DNA from: Euwallacea fornicatus | Lineage: Eukaryota; Arthropoda; Insecta; Coleoptera; Curculionidae | Assembly (NCBI RefSeq): GCF_040115645.1 | Contig: NW_027096097.1 | Location: 1 to 64,000 of the forward strand | Direction of reading: 5' to 3' | DNA: 64,000 nt | Shown: piece by piece, positions 48,989-59,920 of the stretch | Layout of the letters: each line of letters starts with the position of its first letter | Numbering within the stretch: the first letter of the stretch is position 1 | Notes under the pieces: model-generated | What the model was told of the DNA's origin: nothing | Database searches by the model: none | Seen by the model: only the letters and a program-made list of their open reading frames with translations | Program-made: the position numbers and the translations under genes

Positions 48989-50660
48989 TTGTTTCAGGAG
49001 AAGAGAATCATGAATCTAACGACGATAACTGTGATTCTGATACTCCCCTCAGTATTTATCTTAAAGTTAAAACCCGTAGATAATCCCATCCTTCCCATAT
49101 CATTAGGACAATCGAATATAATCACGTCCAGACATACATTCATTTATCATGTAAATACCACTAACATTTTATTAACTCTACACCAAATTAGGCATGTAAT
49201 TAACCATTCTATGAAACATTCTATAATCTCAAATGACTCTCAAATTTCAAGTAAAACTGTTAACACTAGACGTAAGGTTGATTAATGCATGATTCTCTTA
49301 GAACACCTCACCCAAAGGATCGGTATCTTTAACATCACTAAAGAACTACATCGAACTAAGCGAGGTATATTCAACATCATTGGTAAAACCTCTATATGGT
49401 TATTTGGAACTTTAGATAACGATGATAAAACCTTCCTTGTCAACTATTTAAATAATCTAAAAAACAACAACAAAACTCTAGAACCAGATTTTAACAACCA
49501 GAAAACTTTCCTAAAGCCATTTTCAGACAGTTATATAAATAAAATTCAAAATATTAAATCAAGTCAAGATTAACTCAATTTGGAAATAAAACAAATATCG
49601 CAACAACTGGATATTGAGCAATAACACAACATAATTTTTAATATAGCAGACATGAGTTTTAGTCAACTTCTGAATGTTCAGCATATAATTGATAACATCA
49701 AGAATACAGTTACTTTTACAAAAATAAATATTTTACATCCATCTATTCCTCCTCTAAAAAATTAAAAAAATATACTATATATAAATTAAATGCCCTATAT
49801 GGCTCTGAGAAAATTATTAAATTCAGAAATAAACTTAACTACTACAATTATTTTGGAACACAAGTAGAGGTAAAAAAAAAATTATATTATTCAAAATTCA
49901 TATTCCAATCACGATGTCTCAATACAGATACCTCCATATGTACTTCGTCCCAATCCAAAATCAAATCATCATCCTAAATCATCCTTATCTACTACTCAAC
50001 ACCGAGAATTTTTGGATAACCTCCGAAGACTGTAACAAAATTGAAGATTGGTATATGTGTCAACAAAGCTATCTAGTCAAACAACAACCCTGCCTAGTTC
50101 GCCGAGGGAAAATGGAATGCTCCTGGGACCATGTCTTAGTAGAAAAAACCCATGTTCAGCAGATAAGTGGAAGTGACGTTCTAATCATACCCACCATACC
50201 GGACACAGTACAAACTTTCTGTGCAAATAATGGATTCCTCAAAATCTCCAAACCCACTATTATAACTTTGAAAAAATGTTATATCATAATTAATGGAAAG
50301 ACATACAAGAAGGAAGAAACCACCAAAAAAGAATACATATTAGAGCTCCCGGTAGTAAACGTACCAAGATTAACAATAACAGAAAACACTCAGTTAACCC
50401 TCAAGAAAATGAAGCTAGAAGACCTAAAAAGACTTCATCAGCTTTCCAACGCCTTACGATTGGAAACGTATTCCAAGAAGGGACCAAACACCCACCAATG
50501 GACAAACTCTTTGCTAATCTGTCTATTAGTTTCGTCTCTTGTATGTTTAAGATATCTATACAAAAATCACAAATTGAACTACTTCATGAAACAAACGCCA
50601 CCACCTCAGAAAACCTCGGAACCCACGTTTTCTGAACTTAAGAAGGAAGAAGTCATGTAG
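48989..50660 (+). pseudogene. Envelope gene of the second gypsy element
   Basis: A hydrophobic start (MNLTTITVILILPSVFIL, from 49010) is the likely signal peptide. An in-frame TAA at about 49283 follows, and then the furin-type site RTKRG (about 49352-49366) with IWLFGTLDNDD, the fusion-protein signature shared with the first element's env. Stops accumulate from 49571 to 49910. The C-terminal 248 codons (49914-50660) are fully open. They include seven cysteines (one inside the span), which fits an ectodomain with disulphides, and one membrane span at about residues 200-220 followed by a basic tail. It is a baculovirus-F-like Env. It is not functional as it stands. Confidence 0.9.
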
Positions 50661-50916
50661 TCCACACTAGCCCATCCAATGACATTATCAATATATACCA
50701 CTGGACTTTATATTGGACCTCATTAAGACCTCATCGATAGATAACTGTATAAAACCACCCTTAGAATAGTTAAGATTTTCATTATTCTCATAATATTCAG
50801 TTAAGTAGTTATGCTGTAAGTCTGATCAAGTTTATGTTATTTCTTGCAAGATAATAAAGTTGTTTTTAAATTCGTTTAAAAAAACCATTAATCGAAAAGA
50901 AGTAACTTAATTCGTG

Positions 50917-51108
50917 TCATAGGAATCCTTTCCCACGAGACTGCAAATCGAATATTTCCTTGGAAATTGCAGAGCCAGCAAACTTGCAATATAAATGGTT
51001 AGAATTACTAATTAAAGGAGCTTCTTGATGTTTAGACTTATAATAGAATATTGGTGTAGTATTCTCTGCGTTTTTTTTATCTTCTTTTCCTGGACTAAAT
51101 CGTAACAT
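50917..51108 (-). other. Unrecognised open segment, possible exon
   Basis: A 63-codon open frame on the minus strand, with a balanced amino-acid composition unlike the surrounding A/T noise (it includes NSNHLYCKFAGS and ends IFDLQSRGKGFL). A possible splice acceptor, 'cgatttag' before 'tccagg', lies at 51094-51095 read on the minus strand, so it could be a terminal exon. I do not recognise the product. It could equally be part of an old element. It lies just beyond the end of the second gypsy element. Confidence 0.25.
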
Positions 51109-51629
51109 GTATATTAATTAATACTGTTTTGTCATCTATGACTGTTATTTTTTACGCCACTATTTAAAATGTGTTGTTATGTTACAATTTTCAATTATTA
51201 AACTACCAACAAAAGGTTGGTGGATTATTTCAAAGACACGTTGTTGATACATTGTAGTAGCCACATAAATGAGAACCGTAATAAAGATGTATCAACTAAT
51301 TTAATATAATGGAAATTTAAACACAAATTATTGTAATTTTACTTAAATAAATATTATCTTCCGATAAACATTTCTCACATTGTTAATAAAACAATACCCT
51401 AAGATGAAAAAAGCAAATTTCTCAGTCCAAATAAATGCAAAATATATGAGAACTCTTTGAAAGTATAGATGTGGTTGCTTTTGGAAGAATAAAAAAATTG
51501 TTAAATGATTAGGGCTCAAACCACCAGAAAGTCAGGCACATCCAGTTAACACTTAAAACGCAAGAAAGTCCAATTTTACTTATTCTAAATTGCAAGTAAA
51601 AATGATGGACCAAAGTTGACTGTACGTAC

Positions 51630-51826
51630 CTTGGTGAAAGCCGTGGAGCCGTGGAAAAAGCCCTACTTTCTCAACCATCCCAGAAATTGAGGACCCAACC
51701 GATGCTATATCCCGAAGACTCTGAAGGATAATGATAGTTGCTTGCTCTAGTGGATAGTAGAATCTTTTTAACTTCGTCGGGGTAGAACGCGGCAGTATCA
51801 CATGTTTTGGCTGTGGTTTCTGTGCA
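51630..51826 (-). other. Exon-like segment with splice-site motifs
   Basis: On the minus strand a 197-base segment is bounded by an acceptor-like 'ttattttag' and a strong donor-like 'caccaag' followed by 'gtacgt'. One frame is open throughout (within 51580-51861). A second frame reading AAFYPDEVKKILLSTRASNYHYPSE-like residues is open for about 50 codons to a TGA. The phases do not join simply to the open segment at 50917-51094, so a two-exon gene is not demonstrated. No family is recognised. Confidence 0.25.
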
Positions 51827-51861
51827 CTAAAATAAGAGGAATAGTTATGGGTAAATCCCAA

Positions 51862-53372
51862 TTACAGGGGAACAGTCGATTAATCAAAGCTCGATGAAAA
51901 TAATGTGGTCCTCTATGAAAGACCTACTACTTTAGGACAATGTTAATGATAAGTTTTGATTGCGTTGGGAGGAAGGGAAATTTTATTATTAGTTCCCATA
52001 TATCGGGAATAGGAAAGCACACATTTTGTAAACGAGGAATCGTTGGAAAACCCTCTAGGAATGAGTTTCATTTTTTTTCTTACCTCTTCTTTCTTGTTTC
52101 GTTAAATATTCTCTTAATCGATCGGGATGAAACCCTTTCTTATTTTTTGCTTCTCGGTTTTAAATGAGATTATATTTTTATTTCGGATCCAATAGTTGAA
52201 GTCAATTTCCACTTTTCTGCTAATGAAAAACAAACGACGAACTTTGCCGGTCCGATTACTGACACGTAAATGTCATAATTGTCATTCGATATGTTTGTCG
52301 GGTTAGCAGTCGTAGTGTTTTCGCTGTCCGACCTTAGTTTATCTTTAGGATGTAGAGTAGTTTTTAGGTACTAGTAAATATGTATATGTCGGAGATTTAT
52401 TAGTCCTTAAGTGATAAAGTGTAATATTACTAGCTGATAATATGACGAAGGGCAAGCTGACAGGGCCACCTTAAGGAAAAGCTCTGTCGAACGAGGTCGC
52501 CACCATCAAGGGCGAAATTGAGAGGCCATGTGTGCGGGCCTTCGTGGGAAACAGGGACTAGCAAGTACCTTACCCCTCGGATTCGAAGGACTCGCGAGAT
52601 CTGGAAAACGAGAAACCGAAAAGGGACAGGCAGATTAGATTGGCAATTGACGAGAAGCGTTCGTGTAGTAACGAATTCGTTAGTTTTGCACTTTTTCTAT
52701 TCTTGCTTTTAAAAGTGAACTAAATACTTTATATCATCATGGAAAACCTTCCTATTGATGATCCGACATATATTTAAATAGTACACAATAAACTAAGAAA
52801 ACTTATGATTATAAAATTTTCCAGTTTATAGTAACAGGATTTTAATAGTCGATAGATCTTTTCTTAAGATGAAAATGTTATGTAAATATATATTGAAAAC
52901 GGCTCAGTTTTTGAAATACAGGATGGCAAATTTAACTTTTTCTTTTCATTTTTTTTAATAATTCGCGCAAATATTAAAATATAGCCATGAAATTTGATAT
53001 TATGGGATTTTTCGCAGGGCCGAACTTATTTTTGTTAAAATTTTCGTCAAATTTACAGAAAGCGCCATATGCAACGTACTAGTGAACGTTGAAATGATGA
53101 TAACTTTTTTGTGCCTCTTTATGACAACTTTTTTCTATTCAAAATAGATTCCCTGTTTATTCTTTCCTAAGAAAGGTACTCTTGTTGTAAATTACTAAAA
53201 GTCACTATTTTTGAGATATTTTGAATTTAATCCCTAGTGTTCGGCTTGCTTCTACAGGGGAATTGTGATTGAATAGTAAATAGTTTATTTCGCCAATTTT
53301 TATATGATTAATAAATGTTTCTTACTTCATTTAACAACGTTCTTAATATTATGACTATTACATTTAACATTA
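51862..53372. other. Spacer DNA left of the Tigger element
   Basis: No gene was recognised. A GC-richer patch (52440-52640) has a 64-codon open stretch without family signature. The part from about 52910 ('tacaggatggcaaattt') to 53260 resembles 63420-63730 in the order of several blocks ('agcgccatatgcaacg' versus 'ggcgccacaagcgacc', 'aacttttttgtgcc' versus 'aactttttcgtgcc', 'aagaaaggtactc' versus 'agaaaaggtatac'). It is probably an old relative of the element that starts at 63312. Confidence 0.45.
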
Positions 53373-53664
53373 CAGCAGACGCTCGATAACGTAAATATGG
53401 GATAACTAAAACTTGCGCTAATGTAAACACATACTTCGTTCTATAGCATCAAACGGAACACGCGATAATGTAAACAATGTATACGCTCGATGACGTAAAC
53501 AACTTTTTGCGACGGTGAATCGCCGATTTATGTTGGGGATTCACCTTTGCAAGAAAGTACGACAAACCTGGCAAACCAAGCCAGTCGTAGATGGTGTTTA
53601 GAACACGTTTATACATACGTTATAACAACCAATACATTGCATGCGTTAATACATTTTTACGATC

Positions 53665-55316
53665 ATGGCATCCATGTCGTATAAAAGAAAATGTTTAAAA
53701 TTAAGTGAGAAAGTGAAAATTATAGAAGAAGTTTCATTAGGCGCTGGAGTAACACAATTAGCAAAAAAATATGGTGTATCAAAAGCAACAATTTGCAAAA
53801 TTAAGCGCATGAAAAGACAACTTTTACAAAGAACGTGCAATACATTTGGAGGACCGGGAAATAGAAGAACTTTAAAAAATGCAAAGGCACCCAAAATGGA
53901 AAATTCTCTGTATAAGTGGTTTTTACAACAGCGGGAAAATCATGTTCCAATTAGTGGCGAAATACTTAAAGAGAGAGCTAAATTGTTAAATCAAAAACTG
54001 AAAGAAACTGAAAATTTCGTTGCTAGTGATGGCTGGCTGCAACGATTCAAAGGAAGATATGGAATTCGACTGTTATCTATATCTGGTGAAAAATTATCAG
54101 CACAACCACAATTAGTACAACCATTTAAAGAAAAATTGATAAAAATCATTAAAGAGTTAGATTTAAGAATGGAACAAATTTACAACGCAGATGAAAGTGG
54201 TCTTTATTGGAAAATGTTACCAGAGAAAACTTACGCTGCATCATATGAAAAATCTGCTCCGGGTATAAAAACAGAAAAACAACGAATAACGTTTTTGGCC
54301 TGTACTAATGCTAATGGTTCACACAAGATAAAACCATTGGTAATAGGAAAAGCACAAAATCCACGATCATTTAAAAATTTTAAAGTTCCTGTTGATTATG
54401 ACTGTTCAAAAACCGCCTGGATGACTAGCGGTATATTCCTGAAATGGTTTCATAAGCGCTTTGTTCCTCAGGTATAACAATAAACAAACACAAATGATCT
54501 GTGCATAATTTAAAGATGTTTTTCAATTTGTAGGTAAAAAATTTCCTAAAAGAACAGAAGCTTCCAATAAAAGCGTTATTACTATTGGATAATGCACCAT
54601 GTCATCCTCCAGAACAACAACTGAGGAGCAGAGATGGGTCAATTTTTGTTATGTACATGCCTCCTAACGTAACATCAATAATTCAACCAATGGACCAGAA
54701 TATAATAAGACTAACAAAACTGTACTATCGAAAGTTTTTACTTTCATCTGTTTTGTCTAAGAATCCTCAAAACATATCTGATGCTTTAAAAAAAGTAACA
54801 TTAAGAGAAGCTGTCACAGATTTACATATGGCCTGGAGTGAACTTAATCAGGAAACTATTGCAAAATGTTGGAATAAGCTGTTTAGTACCAATGATGAAG
54901 ATAATGAAGAAGAGAATGTTCCCTTAAGTGTAATTAGAGAACGTTTGCTATCCAGCGTTGACTCTATTGTCAATAGTGCATCATTGGATGTTGTTAATTT
55001 ATTGAAAGTAGTGAATCCTAACACTGTTTGTACCTCAGCTGATATTAATATTTGGAACGAGGACAAACTAACGAATGATGCTACTAAAGATGAGAACAGT
55101 GAGAATGATGAAGACGATTCCATTGAAGCAAAAAGTTTGGTGACTGATGCCCAAGCTGTACATATATTTAATGAAGCTTTAGATTGGGCTGAAAGAAAAG
55201 AAGTGTCATACGCGGATATTTTAGTTCTTCGTAAATTACGGGCTCAGGCATTGGAAGATAATGCTAATCGCAAATTTATGCAGACTAAAATTGCTGATTA
55301 TTTTTCTTCTAATTAA
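53665..55316 (+). CDS. Tigger-type transposase, intact, one intron (529 aa)
   Basis: Exon 1 is 53665-54471 (269 codons). A 62-base intron, 54472-54533, starts 'gtataa' and ends 'ttgtag'. Exon 2 is 54534-55316 (260 codons plus TAA). The joined frame has no stop. Residues about 8-55 form a Psq-type HTH (LSEKVKIIEEV, QLAKKYGVSKATICKIK). About 75-140 is a CENP-B-type second HTH (LYKWFLQQRE, VASDGWLQRFKGRYGI). The DDE domain follows with YNADESGLYWK (first D), LLLDNAPCH (second D) and SIIQPMDQNII (third D, 35 residues on), the DDD form typical of this family. The tail is acidic. Removing the intron restores the block just before the second D, which supports splicing. The enzyme would bind the terminal repeats in the nucleus and move the element between TA sites. 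The start at 53665 is the first ATG of the frame. The ATG at 53674 is an alternative. Activity and splicing are inferred. Confidence 0.9.
54472..54533 (+). other. Predicted 62-base intron of the Tigger transposase
   Basis: GT-AG bounded, A/T rich, with a pyrimidine-containing 'tttttcaatttgtag' 3' end. It contains in-frame stops if unspliced (TAA at 54475-54477). Its removal joins RFVPQ to VKNFL and keeps the frame. Without splicing only an N-terminal protein of 270 residues would be made, lacking two catalytic aspartates. Confidence 0.8.
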
Positions 55317-56764
55317 TAACTACTTATTACTACAATAAAAGAATATTTGTTAATTTTTTATAGGTATGTTAGTATTAAACGTTTCTTTCAATAAATCTTT
55401 GAATTTTTAAATTACGTTCGCTAATGGAAACATTTCGATAATGTGAACCACACTTGGTTTTAATTAGTTCACATTATCGAACGTCTGCTGTATTTATTTA
55501 CCATTTAACATTTTAATATTTTAGAACGAAATTAATACCAAACACTTTTTAATTGTTATTTAATACAAAACATAAAAGTAATCATATTTCAATTTATCTA
55601 AAAATTACTGGCACATGGTCCCATATTTTAAAAATTGAAATGAATAATATTAACACGTTAAAATCTCTAAATAAAATAAATACATAGCACCGAAAATACT
55701 AACTGAGATTATTGAAGCGGAACTTGAACTGGTTGTCAAGCCACTGTCATAACTAGCAAAATTAACACTAATAAAAACACTGCTCCCCGAAGACGTACAG
55801 CAACATATGCCGCTGCCGTTAACTGGTCCGAATCCTGAGCGAGAAGACGGCGGGAGCCTAGATCAATTTTAGTAGTATATATCGACGCGAGAGGATGGTT
55901 CTTCGCAGGTGGCTCCATCTGTGTCAATCGTATCGATTCGTAAAAAACGAACGGTTCCAGAGGGTGATCTCAGAGGGAGCTGACCGTCACAAATCGAAAA
56001 GTTAACGGAAGGGAAAGTCCCTGACGGGAATCACCCATCCTTCCCTCAAAGAAATAATTAATTCGTTCTTTGTTCATGCATCAGAAAAAAATAAATTCTT
56101 TTGTTTTAAGACGAAAGATCCAGATTCAAACATGTACAGAGTAAGTAAGAATATATCGAGATATCGTCGAAAGAAAGGGAGTTTATTCATGAAATTCTCT
56201 TCGAATCGTTTACACAAGGGGTTTCAAAATGGGGGCCGAGACGGAGGATCAACAAAAAGAACGTTAATGTATATTAGGTAAGAACCTAAAATCATACTTT
56301 AACATAGCATCGAACGAGGAAATCTTGGAAGCAGTAGCAGCAAAGTGGGACATCAATAGGAGGTGTCTCGATATGGTTATCGAGGCTGCAGGTAGTGAGG
56401 GTGTCACCTACACATGGTAGTGGGCGATTCGCTCAAATAGGTAAAACGTAGGGTTCATAGAGCGAAGCACCTTCAATCGTGGGGACCTAGCAAGAATTAA
56501 GGTTCTCAAAGAACCCTTAATGGGCAAGTAAGCAAGTGATACAGGGAATTTTTGGACAAAAATTTCCACATTTGCATCAATTTGCTCCTTATTAATCAGT
56601 TCACACATTTAGCATTTACAAAAGACACGCTTTGACACATTTTCAGTAGGTAGGTAGGTAGGTTTAGCTGGATCAGAACTTTGACTTAATAGAGCTTCAG
56701 TTACTATCAACAAAGAGCTAGGAGGGCATTATTTGCTCCCTTTAGCAAATATGTTACATGTAAC

Positions 56765-56980
56765 ATGTTTTTTACAATGGTTCACTTTGACGAGATCAAG
56801 AGGGGCCAGGGATACATCAAAGTTTTCTTCATCGACTCTCTCAGGAGGAAAAGGGAGTTGGGATTTGTTAGTAATTTTTTTTCAGCAGCAGAAATGGGAT
56901 TTAGTAAATTTGTAAGCAAGGTAAAAAGGAGCAGGAACATGGTGGAGAAGAAAAGATCTAAGGTAAGCATAGAAAGTTGA
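56765..56980 (+). other. Unassigned 71-codon open stretch in the right arm
   Basis: An open frame with basic composition (FDEIKRGQGY, VSKVKRSRNMVEKKRSK) and a donor-like 'aaggtaagcat' at 56960-56970. In the left arm the equivalent sequence (42715-42930, complement) has indels that break the frame. I do not recognise it. It may be a remnant of an old element or gene carried in the arm before duplication. Confidence 0.2.
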
Positions 56981-57699
56981 TTTCAATTTGAATATCGAGT
57001 GCTTATTTCCAACATGGTAAGAATAAAAAGGGTTACTATTATACAGAAGTAGGGTCTCTATGTAGGGAACTAATTTAGAAAGGGCCTCGTCACTTTATCC
57101 AGGCCCTTCATCAATTGTTAGAATGTAGTCAGAAAAAATTCAAAATACAACAGTAATACAAAGTGTGTGTAACATTAATAGCTCGATATTTTAACCCAAA
57201 AATTAGGCGTTTCTCCATTTTAACAATAAAATACCTTCATATTTACAGTTTTTTTTATTTGATAGGGAATGTAAAAAACTGTAAAATATAGAAAAATAAA
57301 ACTAATAATTTCTTGTAACTCTAAGTTTTTATAGTTAGGACATAAAACGCATTGTTTATAGTTGTTTGTAGAATGGATTTTTTTCTCAATTTTTTTAGCA
57401 TTTTAAATATATATTATTTTTTTATTGTTTAAATAAATTGTAATGTGTTTGTAATATGTAGGGTTACTTCTCTGTTCATTTTATATAGCTATTTTAATAA
57501 AAATCATTTTTTACCACAGGTTAGTTCTATATTTCAGTTTCTTCACTATATTTCAGCAGAAAGTTCTACATAGGGAGAATTTTACTTGTATATTATTATT
57601 TTTTTAGTAAACATACACATTCATACACTGTGACTCATTTGTTTTGGGGTTAGTCTGTAAAAAGTTTATAAATCTTACGATTCAGTCCTGTTATTTTAA

Positions 57700-57920
57700 A
57701 AATTATAGATCTCGATAAAGTGCACATTTTCATAAAAAATGGTCTGGTCGATGTACTATTCAAGGCCTACTACGACAATTTCTAGGAGCAAAAATTTTAA
57801 TAAATCGCTAATATGAGTTATTAAAATTTTGCTCCTAGAAACTGTCGTAGCGGACCTTGAATTTTATATCAATCAGGCCATTTTTGAAGAAATTGTGCAG
57901 TTTATCGAGCTCTATAATTA
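57700..57920. mobile_element. Palindromic MITE-like element (right-arm copy)
   Basis: Counterpart of 41757-41975. 'caaggcctactacgacaa' (57762-57779) and a slightly altered complement (57844-57861, 'ctgtcgtagcggaccttg') frame an A/T-rich loop. One half has picked up substitutions relative to the left-arm copy. Confidence 0.7.
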
Positions 57921-59667
57921 AAAAAAAATCTAGGCTAATACGCACAATTAATAAAACCTGTTTTTTTTTAAATAAAACTAATGCAAGTTAGGACACACGT
58001 TTATATGACCATTTTTTCATAAAATACAAGGAACCACCTTTCAAAATTAATGACATCACTTAAGTTGCATCCAACATGTATATTTCTTTTAATATTTATT
58101 TACAGTGTACTTCCTAAAGGTAAGGAAAATGCTTTGTTTCCTAGATACAAGGTGATAAATGTTTTATACGAAATTTATCAAAACCTACAGCTACAGTTTC
58201 CCACTGGATTATTTAAAATTAATTAATTTTAAAATTTCCTAAAACTGTTGAATAATAAAATACTCTAAATTACTCAGAGAACAATCCAGCCCCTAAACTT
58301 TCACCTATTATTATGTAGGAAACACACTGTAAATACACATATTTTATTATGGAGGTAAGATCATCTACATCATCACCAAAACATAAAAAAATATAATTAT
58401 AATAAAGAAAAATTTTAATTCCCTTCTTCATTCCTTTAAATATTTGCATCGACGTAAGAAATAATTCCGTACACATACATAATTTATTTTTTGTAATGGC
58501 ACAAATGTTGGTATAAGCCTTTTTAGATTAACAAAAGGATATAAAAAAAAGAGGAGGATACGACGGTAGGAGTAGCACAAAGACAAAAGAAACAATAACA
58601 ACAACGTAGCAACATAGCTTCGAGACTTTGAGGTGGATAAGGATTTAAACAAGAACAGAAATCGTCGTTGTTAAACATACAGAAGGATAACGAGGATAAC
58701 GTAGAAGTAAGAAGAATTGGAGAGGATTTTCTCATAGCCGATTCACGTTACGTACAGATAAGAAATACCCTAGGTACAAGATCATTCACGCCATTTGACA
58801 ATAAGTTTTCAATAATTTCAAAATTCATTTCCAGATCAAAGTATCAATTGAATTTTGAATAACGTAACATAACATTTTGTAAAAATGTAACTTTAATACT
58901 TTAATGTCTCTAACGTTCAAGTTAGCTAACTAGCTAGCAATTAAACTAAATTGGAACTTTTTGAAATCTTCGTATTTCGATTACAAAACATTCTGTGGGG
59001 TATCGTATAGCGTAAATGACCCTGTACTTTATTTTGTATAGTCATAGTAGAGGGATATTTTATATGGATCGTCTGTACCATTACGGTACATAGAGGGTGT
59101 TTTTTTAAGGGATGGCAACAAATTAAGTTGGCGAATCAGGAACTTATTTGAAGATATAAACCTCAAGTGAAAGCACCTACATAGTTTCCAAAATTTATTT
59201 ATTTTTCACTTTTCACGTTGCACACACACGTACCTAACTAACTAAAACCCTTCTATATACCGTAAACATCGCTATTGGGTTTATTCGTTGTATATTAAGG
59301 TTTTAGTTTTTTATTTTCTTATTTGACAGGGAAAAGAAAGATCCCTAATTATTAAAATATCTAAGTATCTAACGAAAATAAAATAATTATATGTAACGAA
59401 CAGATCCAATTTTATATACACAAGGTTCAGCACAATTAGCACAGGCCACACCATTGCTATCTTTTAAAACGCATAAACGTCTTTTCGGTTTTCGGAAGTA
59501 TCGATGAGAAAACGAAATTTTGCTTCGCGTCACAGCTTGGACGAAATAAAACGCCACATCTTTATTTTACTTTGCGTGCAAATAGAATGATTTACCAAAG
59601 TCCCAGGTCGTAGGGATTACACATTGCCGGCCGCATCATCATCACAACTCTGCCGAATCACCCAACG

Positions 59668-59920
59668 AGTTACGTTAGGTTCTTTTGTAACTTACTTTTT
59701 AAAAAATAAATAAAAATATAATTTGATAATACGATTTATTGATTCATACACGTTTTTCACTATCTTCAAGAGGATGTCTAAATAACTATCTAATGCTAAT
59801 TGCCCTGAGCTTTTATAATAAAAAGTCACTGAGTTTGTAGAATCTGGAGCGTGTTATTGTTTTTGTTGACAACATGTGGGACATATGTTATTAGTTTACA
59901 GAGGAAATGGTCATATAACT
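59668..59920. repeat. Solo LTR (253 bp) with AACG target duplication
   Basis: A sequence starting 'agttacgtta' and ending 'catataact' is flanked on both sides by AACG (59664-59667 and 59921-59924). The left arm has the uninterrupted site (complement cgtt at 27970-27973). AGTTA...TAACT termini and 4-bp duplications are typical of gypsy-group LTRs. It has no internal region, so it probably arose by LTR-LTR recombination. It is unrelated in sequence to the LTRs of the element at 27983. Orientation is not decided, because both strands carry an AATAAA-like signal. Confidence 0.85.

Larger units (their letters stand above)
46170..50880 (+). mobile_element. Second errantivirus-like gypsy element, 5' truncated
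   Basis: Reverse transcriptase, RNase H, integrase and env follow in order, but there is no gag, protease, primer-binding site or 5' LTR. Homology starts abruptly near 46170, a few residues into the reverse-transcriptase region. The right end is uncertain. After the env stop at 50660 there is a stretch of about 215 bp with 'aataaa' at about 50853 that could be a 3' LTR, but with no second LTR this cannot be confirmed. It is clearly a different family from the element at 27983, as the proteins differ throughout. Confidence 0.85.
53373..55490 (+). mobile_element. Tigger/pogo-type DNA transposon, structurally complete
   Basis: A 2118-bp element between TA dinucleotides (53371-53372 and 55491-55492). 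The ends match as inverted repeats, 'cagcagacgctcgataacg' at the left and the complement of 'cagcagacgttcgataatg' at the right. Subterminal copies of a TCGATAATGTAAAC-like motif occur at about 53380, 53415, 53461 and 53484, and near 55415, 55434 and (inverted) 55468, as expected for transposase-binding sites. It encodes one intact transposase. With the frame undamaged it is much younger than the other elements here. Confidence 0.95.

Noticed and set aside
58668..58862. 64-codon open frame conserved in both giant arms (partner 40820-41014, minus strand)
   Set aside because: I count seven nucleotide differences between the arms, six of which change the residue. That is no sign of protein constraint, so the conservation simply reflects the duplicated DNA.
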